From the NCBI GenBank assembly GCA_022592445.1, contig JABYQR010000485.1:1-27781 (forward strand): 27,781 nt of DNA. The letters run 5' to 3'. Source of the stretch: Cytidiella melzeri. Lineage: Eukaryota > Basidiomycota > Agaricomycetes > Polyporales > Irpicaceae. Numbering within the stretch: the stretch's first letter is position 1; every line of letters starts with the position of its first letter. This document shows positions 18,740-27,781 of the stretch, in pieces. The notes under the pieces were generated by a model. The model had not been told where the DNA came from and made no database searches. It saw only the letters and a program-made list of their open reading frames with translations. The position numbers and the translations under genes are program-made.

Positions 18740-19541
18740 ATGATGTTCAGCACAACGTATCTCGCCGGAGCGATTTCTAGGCTGTCGGCGGGAATTCAGA
18801 ACATGGACGGCCTGAGAGGTATACAGTGGGGATGAATTCTCGTATGTCTCTCGTTCATGGCTTTATTGAGCCTCACACACACACTCACTTGATGCCTGCT
18901 AGCCCAACGCAAATCTCTACACCTGTCCTCACACTCATCGAACGATCGATGTATTGCGCGGCTGTCGCAGAGGAATGGAGCGGAGAGTGGAGATGTAACT
19001 GCTTGATTTAGCGAACTTTACGCTGACGATTGTGGGTGCGCTTGGGTTCAGCTCTTGCCTGCCTTCACCTGCGCACATTCTCGCCTTCCGCGCACATTCA
19101 ACAGGTCCCTCCACATGCATGCTCTTGCGTCACCAGCATACTCTGTATGTACTTGTGCAACAAATCCAAGCACCGCGGGGCAATCGGGAGAACTCTGCTC
19201 GCCGCTGTGGGATAAGCCCTATTTCTCCTCTTGCTCGGTAAGTCTCGCCACAGCCCGAACATCACGAGTACTGACTACTGAGGACCGCAAATAGGCTTAA
19301 AGACAACTATCTCGCACTCTTCCTTCAGATCATTGGAGAGTTTACTCTGGCGCGTGGAACTCGAACAATGTCCAGCCGCAATCCTACAATTGCTTCTACA
19401 AACATTGACGGTACGTAACCTAGTCTCGTGTTGTTACCTGCTTCCATCTCCTGTCTCGTGTTCTCGCTCGCTATGGCAGCGTTATGTGCCAACGTGTGCA
19501 AGGCAAGAGGGGCTCTAGAGGGAGCTACCGAACGGGTATAG
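18740..19541 (+). CDS. Possible spliced gene of 160 codons, unknown function
   Basis: A model with four exons (18740-18818, 19012-19237, 19295-19410, 19480-19541) is in frame throughout. Its introns of 193, 57 and 69 bp begin GTATAC, GTAAGT and GTACGT and end TAG, TAG and CAG; the second has a CTGAC branch-like site. Exon 1 encodes MMFSTTYLAGAISRLSAG. Exon 3 encodes LKDNYLALFLQIIGEF, which looks coding. Exon 2 is less convincing (Cys/Arg/Pro-rich, few acidic residues). I recognise no family. Since splice sites were picked to keep the frame open, this may be a chance model or a decayed gene. Confidence 0.25.
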
Positions 19542-19665
19542 GCATGGCAGCTGAGATGAGGCAATTCCAGTCAAACAATTTTGAAACTGTTCTACTCTAC
19601 GTAGTCTACATCTATGTAATTTAGCAATATATTGGATTGCGCAATTGCAACTTCAAGCTGTCCGC

Positions 19666-20500
19666 TTCATTGTTGCATAAAGTCAAATGGCTGAAACGGT
19701 CATGGATCACCGCACGGTATTTCTCCATGTTCCGTCACACAATGTCACAGAATGTCACATACCGTGATAAACTACTGTAGCTGGTGGTACAACGACACTT
19801 CAAGTCTGCTCTCTAAGAGATTTCCTACTAGTAGAAAGCATGTGTAGGTATTATTTTGCACAATTTTTGTTCCAAAATAGCAAATATTGATCATAGTGAT
19901 ATTGCTTTACTGTTTGAACCTCAAGCGCTTATTGCTTGATGGAGCGCGTTCGCGTGACTTTGTGCGATCAGGATCAGTACCGTGTTGATCATCATGAATT
20001 TTGACTTTGTGCACTCAGAGAGTAGGCTTCATCCCCTCCCTCACGGAGCCTTGACGGGCCTCGACAAGCTGCTCTCTGAACTCTGTGTGTATGTGTGCCG
20101 TTCATCCTATGACAACTACACTAATGACTTGCTCGATTGGTGCTGACTTTCAGGCCTGCTCCAACAATTACATTTCTCAGAATCACAAGCTGCGCTGTTG
20201 CCTTCCCGCCTGACCCTTGCCGTAGTGGCTGTCGTTGGACGACACTCTAGTATGCTCAACTTGGAGGACTCAGGCTGGAGGAAGCCGACGCTCAACCACT
20301 CAACACAGCTATGAGGCCCACTGCCAGCATATTCTGTGGGCGGACGTAGCGAACCTGCTCAGTCCTCGCAATCATGCAAGAACACCCACCTCTGGACAAC
20401 GAAACCCGAGACATGTAAGTGAAAGACATGATGAGTGGTTAGGTCTCCTGCCCTATCAGAGGCTCTAGAGTCCCGTCTCGCTAACTAAACACGCAGGCTT
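19666..20500 (+). repeat. Duplicated segment R, copy 2
   Basis: Homologous to 17578-18240 with indels. It has its own TGTCACA cluster (19733-19765), the GATTTCCTACTAGTAGAAAGC and AATATTGATCATAGTGATAT landmarks, and a longer version of the paired gene fragment. Confidence 0.7.
20045..20468 (+). pseudogene. Gene fragment of unknown family, copy 2
   Basis: Encodes GALTGLDKLLSEL up to a GTGTGT...TTTCAG intron-like stretch (about 20087-20153), then further sequence, then ILWADVANLLSPRNHARTPT near 20331. The last patch corresponds to WAEVANLLSRRSHAKTPTSG in copy 1. There is no complete frame. It lies upstream of the MITE-interrupted pseudogene and may have belonged to the same ancestral gene. Function unknown. 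Confidence 0.45.
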
Positions 20501-20710
20501 GGTCAGAGAAAGTGGCAGCCATCCACAACTCATCAAAGACAAGCCAACGACACTCTACTTCCACTTCACTTCAAGTTGTCCTTCTACACTCCCTCCCTCG
20601 TTGCCCCGAAACACACGCTTTTCGGTTTTCGGATGCATGGTGTGATTTACAGTAGCTCCAACCCTTACTCACATTGCACTGCATGGAACACGACTGGCAA
20701 TAGACCTCCA

Positions 20711-21132
20711 CACTGGGTAACCACGGCCCAATTTCCGGTGGAAAAACATGAGAAATACGTGAGAAAAAATGGCGATTTTACGGTACCTTTTTGTAGCAGA
20801 AATAGAACCGAAAAACACTGAATATTTCATCTTGTTTTTCTTGTGAGCAAATGAATGAAAAAGTGGCTTTTTTCTCAATGTGTTTTTCCGGCCTTTTGGT
20901 GATGCCTAAACAGAGCGTTTCTCAATGGTATTTTCAACAGAAACCAAAAGGCCAGAAAAACGCATTGAGAAAAAAGCCACTTTTTCATCCATTCGCTCAC
21001 AAGAAAAACAAGATGAAATATTCAGTGTTTTTTGGCGCTATTTCTGCTACAAAAAGGTACCGTAAAATCGCCATTTTTTCTCACGTATTTCTCATGTTTT
21101 TCCACCGGAAATTGGGCCGTGGTTACCCAGTG
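20711..21132. mobile_element. 422-bp hairpin MITE
   Basis: Arms of 190 bp (20711-20900 and 20943-21132) are almost perfectly complementary around a 42-nt loop. Termini are CACTGGGTAACCACGGCCC at the left and its complement at the right. CCA flanks both sides (20708-20710 and 21133-21135), a possible 3-bp target duplication. A CACT terminus with a 3-bp duplication recalls CACTA/EnSpm-type elements, but this is only suggestive. It codes for nothing; frames crossing it are by-products of the palindrome. Confidence 0.85.
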
Positions 21133-21135
21133 CCA

Positions 21136-21856
21136 CCTGCCAAGGGCGGATTACTCGTCCTGCTGGATGGGAAGAGTCACTGGTTCACTCGGTGTACTGG
21201 AGAGACGAAGATAGCGCGCTGAGAGTCTTGATTGACTCGAAGATTTGCTTGATCGAGCAGGAGAACGACCCGACGCAGCTAAGAAGCCTGTCAGTACGCT
21301 GAGATTGAGGTGTGTTTGTTTTCGCAAGCCTCTGAAACATCACTGACTTGTGTTGTTTGTCCAGGTGATGAAAATGTACATGTCGTTCAATCCGTCAATC
21401 CGTCAAGCAGCCCGGCGTGAGTCGGTCGACATCTTGGACATCCTCAACCTAGACGACCTGCCCCCCCTCAAGTATGCCAAACGTTTCGGTGTTGAGGATC
21501 TCCTCCTTGCGATGGGGAACCTCGCCATCGAGCCTCACATACTACCCGGCATCCTCAACGACATTCTTGACAGTTCGACAATCAGCCTATCATGGCTCCT
21601 ATTTTCAAGCACCTCCTCACGCCGTTCTGCGCAACCCCGGCCTGCTGTTTTCCCCTCTGCTCGCATGCTCGCGAAACTCTAGGATAACGTCCGGTCGCTA
21701 ATCGAGGCTGTCAAGAAGCTGCTCGACCAGTGGAACGAGGGGAGCCTTTGTCCCCAAGATCGTAACATGTTTCGCCAGCAGCTCGAAGCTCGGTTGGATG
21801 CAGTATCAAGGAGGGCTGAAGACACAGGAGCTAGACGTACTTCGCCTGGGCGGTAG
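21136..21856 (+). pseudogene. Decayed gene of unknown family, interrupted by the MITE
   Basis: Coding-like patches run from PAKGGLLVLLDGKSHWFTR (just after the MITE) through KKP near 21290, an intron-like GTCAGT...TCCAG (about 21293-21363), and VMKMYMSFNPSIRQAARRES. The VDILDILNLDDLPP, KYAKRFGVEDLLLAMGNLAI and ILNDI segments follow, to about 21565. A frameshift follows, then HAVLRNPGLLFSPLLA in another frame and EAVKKLLDQWNEG...FRQQLEARLDAVSRRAED in a third, ending at TAG 21854-21856. Charged, helix-rich text in three frames is characteristic of a recently broken gene. I do not recognise the protein. Confidence 0.5.
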
Positions 21857-21887
21857 GGCGAGACGGAGTATCGAGGCCTGGGTGCTT

Positions 21888-22030
21888 ATTCAGTCACAAT
21901 GTGTCACATTGTGTGACAGAATGGTGTGAAAGAGACTTGTATTGATCAAGGTGATATTGGTTTATAGGTTCGCACCTCAAGCGCCTATTGCGTCACACAG
22001 CATGCTCGCGTGACTCTGTGGCTTCGACTA
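21888..22030 (+). repeat. Segment R, copy 3 (partial)
   Basis: Starts with a palindromic TCACAATGTGTCACATTGTG and TGACAG, then TGATCAAGGTGATATTG and CACCTCAAGCGCCTATTG as in R copies 1 and 2. The central ATTTCCTACTGGTAGAAAGC block is missing. Confidence 0.6.
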
Positions 22031-22039
22031 GAACACCCA

Positions 22040-23395
22040 CAATGACACTGCGGGAGACCTACGGTGGAACGCGAGGAGCAAGCTCGAACTGGTCGTCATC
22101 TCAACTGAATTATCGTTGACAAGCACGAGCTGCACTCGACCTGGCCGGTGTACACTTGCCATGGACCAGGCGACCGCATTAGCGTAAACGCGACCCTCAA
22201 GTCCGATACCGCACCTACTGTGATTATACGGGTTTCGAGGGACCGCGTAAGGGAGAGGGGTGCACCAGCAGGTCAGTCTCTTCTGCAAACTCCCTCTCCT
22301 CGTTCTCGAGAACATCGGCCTCGAAGTCTCCGTCATCAACCCGCTCGGTCCTCCGACAGAGTTATGCACTGCTTCTCACCTGAAAGCACGTCTACCACCA
22401 CCTCGGCTTCCACTCCAACCTCCATCTCTACGCTTGCATGTTCCGCTCAAAGTTTGAAACCCGCGCACCCTTCCGTCGCTTCGGCGCATGAGCCAGCTAT
22501 ACCTCGAATCTTGCATATCAGCTTAGGATCTATTCACAATGTCTGACGTTCTTCCGGAACGGAGATATCGCTGCCCCCCATATTGACAGGCATATCTGGG
22601 TCGCCTTCCTCAAGATGGTAGAGAGCGACGGGAAGAACGAGGCTGGAGTGGGCAGGTCTCAAGTCATTTGTCGACAGCCTCGCGAGGGAGAAGCTGTGGG
22701 ACAACAGGGAGAATCATAATGGGAGATTAGCATCAATGCACTCACCCTCTGGCTCATGTGGTCGACCACTGACAAAGGTGCATTCTCCCGTTTGTTGTGT
22801 ACCTGATACTCGGGCGCTGACTGTCTTCATTTTGGTTTCATATAATTTGGTGCTTGCATCATGCAAAACACTAACTTACCTCGTACCCCCTCATCTCCGT
22901 CATTGCCCTGATGCAGAGACACTCCGGGATGAGACACCAGAGGCACGCAGACGGCTCATGGAGCTCGTGAGGCCGTATGTCGTCCTGTCGCTTCGCTATC
23001 CGTCGTTCCACGCCCCAGACAACCACTTTGAATTTCCGCTCCAGAGCAACCTGCAGACCCACCTCCCCTACACGCATATGACGCCTCATGGCTTCTACGC
23101 GCCTTACCGTGTACCAGACCCACATGCGTGCTCCCAGTTTCACTATCATCTCCGTCTCGATATTGCCGTCCTTCCAATCACCATCGCCGCAAAGCTGCTG
23201 TACTTCGCACGGCTCACTCAACGGTGGTTGGCTCGGCCGTATGCTCGTGAGTCGCTCAAACTGTGTCGATGTTTCTTCGCTACTCAGCTGTGCTTTTCTC
23301 AGATCCCCGATATGAACCAGTACTTCAGTATGGTAACCTCACCAGCCTTCGTTCCCCACGTCCCAGCAACGACGACGGTTCCTATTTTCCTTTGA
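22040..23395 (+). pseudogene. Decayed gene of unknown family
   Basis: Coding-like patches occur in changing frames: VYTCHGPGDRISVNATLKSD near 22148, LFCKLPLLVLENIGLEVSVI near 22272, FRNGDIAAPHIDRHIWVAFL near 22550, then from about 22920 a longer frame with RDETPEARRRLMELVRPYVV and SLRYPSFHAPDNHFEFPL. The last frame stays open to 23395. At least three frame changes and several stops separate the patches. I recognise no family; the text looks like a soluble protein. An alternative is an intron-rich gene that I have failed to splice. Confidence 0.4.
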
Positions 23396-24288
23396 CTCCG
23401 CGAATACCATTGCATCAATCCCGAAGACCGAACCATGCCTGGCGGTTCTGTACACAACGCCCTCTATGACGGCACTACAAGTGCTTGGTTCCCCAGCGAC
23501 GTTAACATTCGCGAGACGTCTGAGGGCGTTCGTGTCGACGATTGTAGGCGCGGAGGTAGCTCGGTGTTGTACGAGAGATATCGCGAAGGCAAGGGCAACT
23601 CGCATAGCGAGGAGACATGCAAGCGATGCCGGTCTAGAAAGCAGCAGGAGCAGTTTGTGCTGGACAAGCGGGCGAGCGAGGAGAGGGACGAAGACCACGC
23701 TCATCATCACGACCGCGAATACGGCGAGGACCATGGTCGAAGGGCTCGTCCTCGAGTGCACCGGCATGTCCTTCCCAGTCCAGGGTGTGGTGAACGCTCA
23801 GGACCCTCATCCACCCTCCATTCTCGTAACACCGACCAAGCTCAAGCAGTGTGCTGGGGCGGAGCCAGCCCAATGAAGTTGCGAGCCCGTCGCTCGACCC
23901 TGTCTCTTCTGAGACTTTTGAGAATAGCGGCATCGCCGGCAGCTTGATCACAGAGTGTCTCCTCATGACCTGTCAACGGCTGCTTCATTGTTTTCTTTGC
24001 CTTCAGCTACCCTCCTCTCTGATAAGTGGCTTCGGACGCAATTCACCTTCACCCTCCCATAATAGCTCTTTGGTCCGCCGCCAGATGACAGGGACCGCAT
24101 ACAACATGCACGCTACTCCATTGGCGACATAGTCGGCCTCAACTCTCGTAACAATGCAGGTCATGGACTCCCTCTTTCCCCCTCAAGGCCAACTGAAGGC
24201 AAGACCACGAATATCACGGTTCCCTCTCCATCCAAGCAATCTACTGACACCACTCGCCTCCAGCCAAAGGCAGCTTTGAGCGGTTCTT
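23396..24288. other. Region of overlapping open frames, unassigned
   Basis: Long open frames exist on both strands (for example plus 23435-23947 and minus 23339-23767), which is common in CpG-rich DNA. None shows a domain I know, and none has splice sites that extend it convincingly. It may contain more pseudogene, but I cannot assign a strand. Confidence 0.3.
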
Positions 24289-24965
24289 TTGTCATCACCA
24301 CGATGGATGATGAACATGTTGGATTTTGAGTCCATCGAGCTGCCCATGAAGGATGTCATCTCCAAGTCCGGAAAGATCGAGGTCTTGATGAATAACGCTG
24401 GCTACGGACAGAATGGTCTGTTCGAGGCTATTTCACGCGAGAAGGCCACGGCGCAGTTCGAGGTTTCGGTAAGCATTTTTTGTTTCACTACCATTGAGCT
24501 TTGCGTCACTTGACACACCTCTACCAAATAGGTGTCATGGACGTGACTCGTCTCATTCTCCCCCACTTCTCTTGGGCTCTCCGGTCTTGGTCACTACCAT
24601 GTACTCCGCCTCGAATTGCGCACTCCAAGGCTTCACCAAGTCCCTCTCGTACGAGTGCGCCTACCAAGACACCAAGACACTTCGTCAAGACCGTCATCCC
24701 TCACGGCGGTATCATGGTCAACTGTTGTGCAGCGCTACGCTGCGGAGATGCCTCTGTTGACGGCGGAGCTTGCCTGGTGCGACTACGATGAATTCTTGGC
24801 GAAGACAATTGCGAGCTTCAGGGGATGATCGGCGCCGCGACGACAAACTCTCAGGACGTCGCGAGCGCGATCATTGGGGCTGTGAGGGATGGTTCGGAGA
24901 GGCTGAGCTACTGGATTGGTGGTGATGCAAAGGTTCCTGGCGCAAGATTATCTTATCTTCTATAG
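24289..24965 (+). pseudogene. Short-chain dehydrogenase/reductase (SDR), inactivated fragment
   Basis: SDR enzymes are NAD(P)-dependent oxidoreductases with a Rossmann fold. Here VLMNNAGYGQNGLFEAISRE (the NNAG motif at about 24391) is followed by FEVS and a 63-bp intron-like stretch (24469-24531). Then come VMDVTRLILPHF, MYSASNCALQGFTKSLSYE and IPHGG near 24700, a frame change, and a C-terminal part reading FLAKTIASFRG, TNSQDVASAIIGAVRDGSE and YWIGGDA. The N-terminal glycine-rich cofactor motif is missing, several frames are used, and the catalytic YxxxK reads YSASN (Lys to Asn at 24614-24616). It is dead by three independent criteria. Confidence 0.75.
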
Positions 24966-25217
24966 GTAATGTTGCACAAAATGTACTCGTAGCGGCGTAG
25001 CGTAGCTTGTAGTCTCTAGCGTATGTTAAGAAATAACTTATGTAACACTTTGTGACATAACGCGTCAACGCCTCCTCCGGCTTGCCACGTACCGTTACGG
25101 TCCTCCTCATCCGGGACAAGACAGAGGAAGAGGAGCATTGCACGGTTATTACTAGGCAAGTTGTATTGCTGTATTGTCATGTCTAGTAACTTACATCCTT
25201 GCTTCTGTGCAGCAACA
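24966..25217. other. Upstream region of the AT-hook gene
   Basis: Presumed promoter and leader. A TAGTAAC branch-like site and a CTGTGCAG acceptor just before the ATG suggest a 5'-leader intron ending at 25212. No clear TATA box. Confidence 0.3.
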
Positions 25218-27362
25218 ATGCCGGAAGGTCCGGCTCTGCTGGCGTGGGCCCATAGGATGAAGAGGACAGTCTCCGCATGTCATAAAGACAAGGCTAAGAC
25301 TCCGGTTACAGGTGGGTGCAATAGTCACTTCTTGCCATGGCAATGCTTCTAAATGTATCTCTTTGCCAGGTCGTATCCTCATCATGCCCCGCTGCTTTTC
25401 AGTTGGAACTGAAGCTAAGGGGTATGTGACTTGCCGGGCCCTTCGTGATGGAAACTACCAGTCAGCGATGGATGCGACCACAGACGTTCAGCAAGAACAC
25501 TTATGGCCTTCCGAGATGGACCATGAAAGATCCGCTGGCATGGAATGGGAGTACTTGCTGCAGCCTCGTCGCTACGGCAAGCTTGCTGTAAGCGTCTGCG
25601 GGAAAACACTCGCAATTTCTGCTGGCCACGTACGTTCACATACTATCTTGTGCTTCATGACATTCGATTGGGAAATTTGTGGCTGATAGCACCTCGTTTT
25701 CGTCAATTTTGGACTGGAGGCCAGCGTCATGAAAGTTACTGAGAATGACTTTGAGAAGATTGCGGCTCGGTCTCAAGATATCGAAGGGCCAAACTCTGAC
25801 CAAGATAAAGCTAGCCAGATGCGAGCTTTGCTATCCCTGACGAATACAAGGATCCACTGTCAGTCAATCCCGATGCACTAAGACGACTGAATATTTTTTT
25901 GGTGCTGGAATGTAGTAATGGCGACGTGTGGCTATTCGTGGACCACGTTCGCCTCATCCGGTTTGAGGTACATAGCCGGCACACCGAGTGGGAGGCTGAA
26001 GACTTGGCTCTAGCATCAGAGGTACGTCTGTCTGTGTGCAAAAATTACAGCACGCTCAACAACGTCAGGTGTGGCTCACTGCCTGGAACGGAAAGTATGG
26101 GCCTGACTGGTTTCAAGAAACCACCCGACCAAGTGCAGCCCTTCATTTGTGGAGAACTAAGAAGCAGAATCTTCTTCGCAGCGGCAAGTGCTCCAAAACA
26201 TCCACAACCATGATACTGGACGCCATGTGTGAAGACATGACTACCTTCAACGGATTCGGAAAACACACTGCTACCGATGTTCTACATGAAATCGGCCTAC
26301 TGCCCTATATGCCGCTGGCAGAGGTGGTACGATCTGATGAAATTTTTGCTCGTTTTCATGACGGACTTTTGGCTTACACTGCTAAGTTCAAAGAGAAGAA
26401 ATATGTCGAACGTGTTGCCTGCGAATCCAATGACCCAAACCCTTTTGCCTTTCATCACGGTTCTAACGACGCGTATATTGGCAGTTATGTGGCGGTGTAT
26501 CGGCGACAGCAGGTTAAAGTGACAAAAGCTGTGTACAACTCTTATGTGTCGCAAGGTCTTCTGGACGTTGAACATACCATAGGCTCGGGATTTCTCACTT
26601 TGTGATGTGCTGAATCACTAACAAATGCTTATAGGTACTCCTTACTGTGGCAACATGAAGCCCGTACTGACACCGGAGGCTCTATCTGGGTCTACGTGTA
26701 CTATCACCTCTGCCCGGATTCTTCAAAAGAGACCAAAGGGGTATACTCAATAATTCTTGCAGCTCCACCACGGTCATGGAAGGTAGCCAGATGGAAGCCG
26801 GTTCGTTCATTTATTCATGGCATGTTACGATACTACTGACACTTTATCTTCAGACCGCTGTGGAAAAAGATGTTCATGCTGAAGGACGGAAAACTACGCT
26901 AGGCTCAGCGCAGTTTGCGCAATACAATGCCAACATTACTCATGTTACTACAGGAAACCAGCCTCTGGCAGCAATCCGAGGGCGAAGGCCTGTGGTAAGT
27001 AACACTTCTGCTCTGCCCGTTTAAACAAGCATCAGGACTGACGTTTGCGATAGATACGCACTGGAAAACGTGGTAGACCATTAAAGGCCAAGACATTGGC
27101 GGAGCGTGAAGCGTTAGAAAAGCGTGGAACTCACGTCGTGTATCCTGAAGCACAACTTGCTAGAATTCAGAAGGTGTTTGATGATCGTGCAGCGATCGCT
27201 AATCCAAACGCGCCAGACACATACAGCCTCAACGTCTTCTTCAAGCGCATCCCAAATTCAGATGGTATGTCAATCGGCTCATGGTGCACAAATTGAACTC
27301 AACCTCTTGCAGACACTTCCACATCTACCACTACCACAAGCAAACGTGCTCGTCGCCGCTAA
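25218..27362 (+). CDS. Unrecognised nuclear-type protein with two AT-hook motifs, 9 exons
   Basis: Exons 25218-25311, 25370-25629, 25690-25734, 25815-26021, 26069-26601, 26635-26800, 26854-26994, 27054-27264 and 27313-27362 total 1707 nt, giving 568 residues plus a stop. Every junction keeps the frame. Introns are GT-AG of 33-80 bp, several with CTAAC/CTGAC branch sites. No stop or frameshift is needed, so the gene appears intact. Residues about 262-274 (GFGKHTA) faintly recall a helix-hairpin-helix turn. The C-terminal third holds two AT-hook-like motifs, IRGRRPV at 476-482 and KRGRP at 487-491, and the protein ends in KRARRR, a likely nuclear signal. It may bind AT-rich DNA; the central 400 residues match no family I know. 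The start is the first ATG after an acceptor-like CAG, in good context (A at -3). The third intron is uncertain, because its sequence also reads as open coding text. The neighbours are a dead SDR upstream and a convergent truncated GH5-like gene downstream. Confidence 0.65.
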
Positions 27363-27610
27363 TGTATGCCTCAAATGAGAACTCTCCTTTTCTCTTCAGT
27401 CTGCTGTTCATATCGTTCTAATCCTCAACCCTCGTTTTGAATCTTAGCCACATTATTACCCCCGTAGTTCCGTTCTCTAATTGCTAGATACTACTATACT
27501 CCTGATTTTATTAGTTTTGAAGTGTGGTTTAATCATGCCTTAAATACCTCTAAGTACAGTCATGTCGATGAAGTACTACCAGTACTAGAAGTGGATATCA
27601 ATACAGTGGT
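27363..27610. other. Convergent intergenic region
   Basis: AT-rich 3' flank shared by the AT-hook gene and the minus-strand fragment. No gene seen. Confidence 0.3.
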
Positions 27611-27781
27611 TTACCCTAAGCAACTGAGCTCGGTGACATTTCTACTGAACCGATCTAGGTCGAAGCCGTCATGCAGATACAGCGGGAAGCTTGTCGCATT
27701 CGGATAGACAGCTCGCATAGCATCAATCGCCTGGGTATCTTTCATGGACATCAGCTTCAGAGAAGTCGGAGGAGGTAGCTG
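27611..27781 (-). pseudogene. Partial GH5-like exo-beta-1,3-glucanase, enters from the right edge and ends early
   Basis: The minus strand is open from the window edge to a TAA at 27611-27613 (56 residues). It contains MKDTQAIDAMRAVYP and then SFPLYLHDGFDLDRFS, a segment I associate with fungal GH5 exo-beta-1,3-glucanases, enzymes that trim cell-wall glucan. In that family the chain continues from about this point for a few hundred residues (a ...RTDFVVQDHHSY-like block). Here it changes to unrelated text and stops after ten residues. No downstream exon restoring the family sequence is visible before the AT-hook gene. The gene is therefore probably truncated, unless a longer intron is missed. 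The N-terminal part lies outside the window. Confidence 0.5.

Noticed and set aside
20851..21222. Two mirror-image open frames at the MITE giving the same peptide
   Set aside because: They arise from the perfect inverted repeat and have no coding features.
23339..23767. 142-codon minus-strand frame with a hydrophobic N-terminal half
   Set aside because: It overlaps equally long plus-strand frames in CpG-rich DNA, and no start context, domain or splice structure favours it.

Overview
The window looks like nuclear DNA of a filamentous fungus, most likely an Agaricomycete (Basidiomycota). The grounds are short GT-AG introns (mostly 47-80 bp), Ty3/gypsy chromovirus and Ty1/copia remnants, and a partial gene at the right edge resembling fungal GH5 exo-beta-1,3-glucanases. 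Nothing bacterial was seen. I recognised no rRNA, tRNA or CRISPR array. All identifications come from reading the sequence; no database search was run.

The window has two halves of different character. Positions 1 to about 16.5 kb are a CpG-poor, transposon-rich block. From left to right it holds a gypsy LTR fragment (1-241), a Ty1/copia RNase H tail (about 262-440) and a solo LTR with a near-perfect 5-bp target duplication (689-1295). Next come two tandem copies of a composite repeat, module X, then a 142-bp satellite array, then module Y (1770-4437). These are followed by a second LTR-like sequence (5283-6038), an inverted copy of Y with satellite (6515-7150), and one apparently intact small gene for a secreted coiled-coil protein on the minus strand (7642-8256). 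More repeats follow, then a 3.46-kb element (9715-13170) with roughly 430-bp terminal inverted repeats enclosing opposed satellite arrays. A decayed gypsy gag-pol follows (13171-15768). It meets, head to head, the 3' end of another chromovirus on the minus strand: a 788-bp LTR plus chromodomain (15769-16935).

From about 17 kb the DNA is CpG-rich and less repetitive. It is mostly a graveyard of host-gene fragments: a tandemly duplicated segment with paired pseudogene exons (17.1-20.5 kb), a 422-bp near-perfect hairpin MITE (20711-21132), unknown pseudogenes (21.1-23.4 kb) and a broken short-chain dehydrogenase/reductase (24289-24965). One multi-exon gene appears intact (25218-27362). My nine-exon model stays in frame for 568 codons and encodes an unrecognised protein with two AT-hook-like motifs. 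A truncated GH5-like gene enters convergently from the right edge.

The features with most potential interest are the long-TIR element with head-to-head satellite arrays (a natural long-hairpin locus), the dispersed 142-bp satellite family, the secreted coiled-coil protein embedded in this repeat block, and the unrecognised AT-hook gene.
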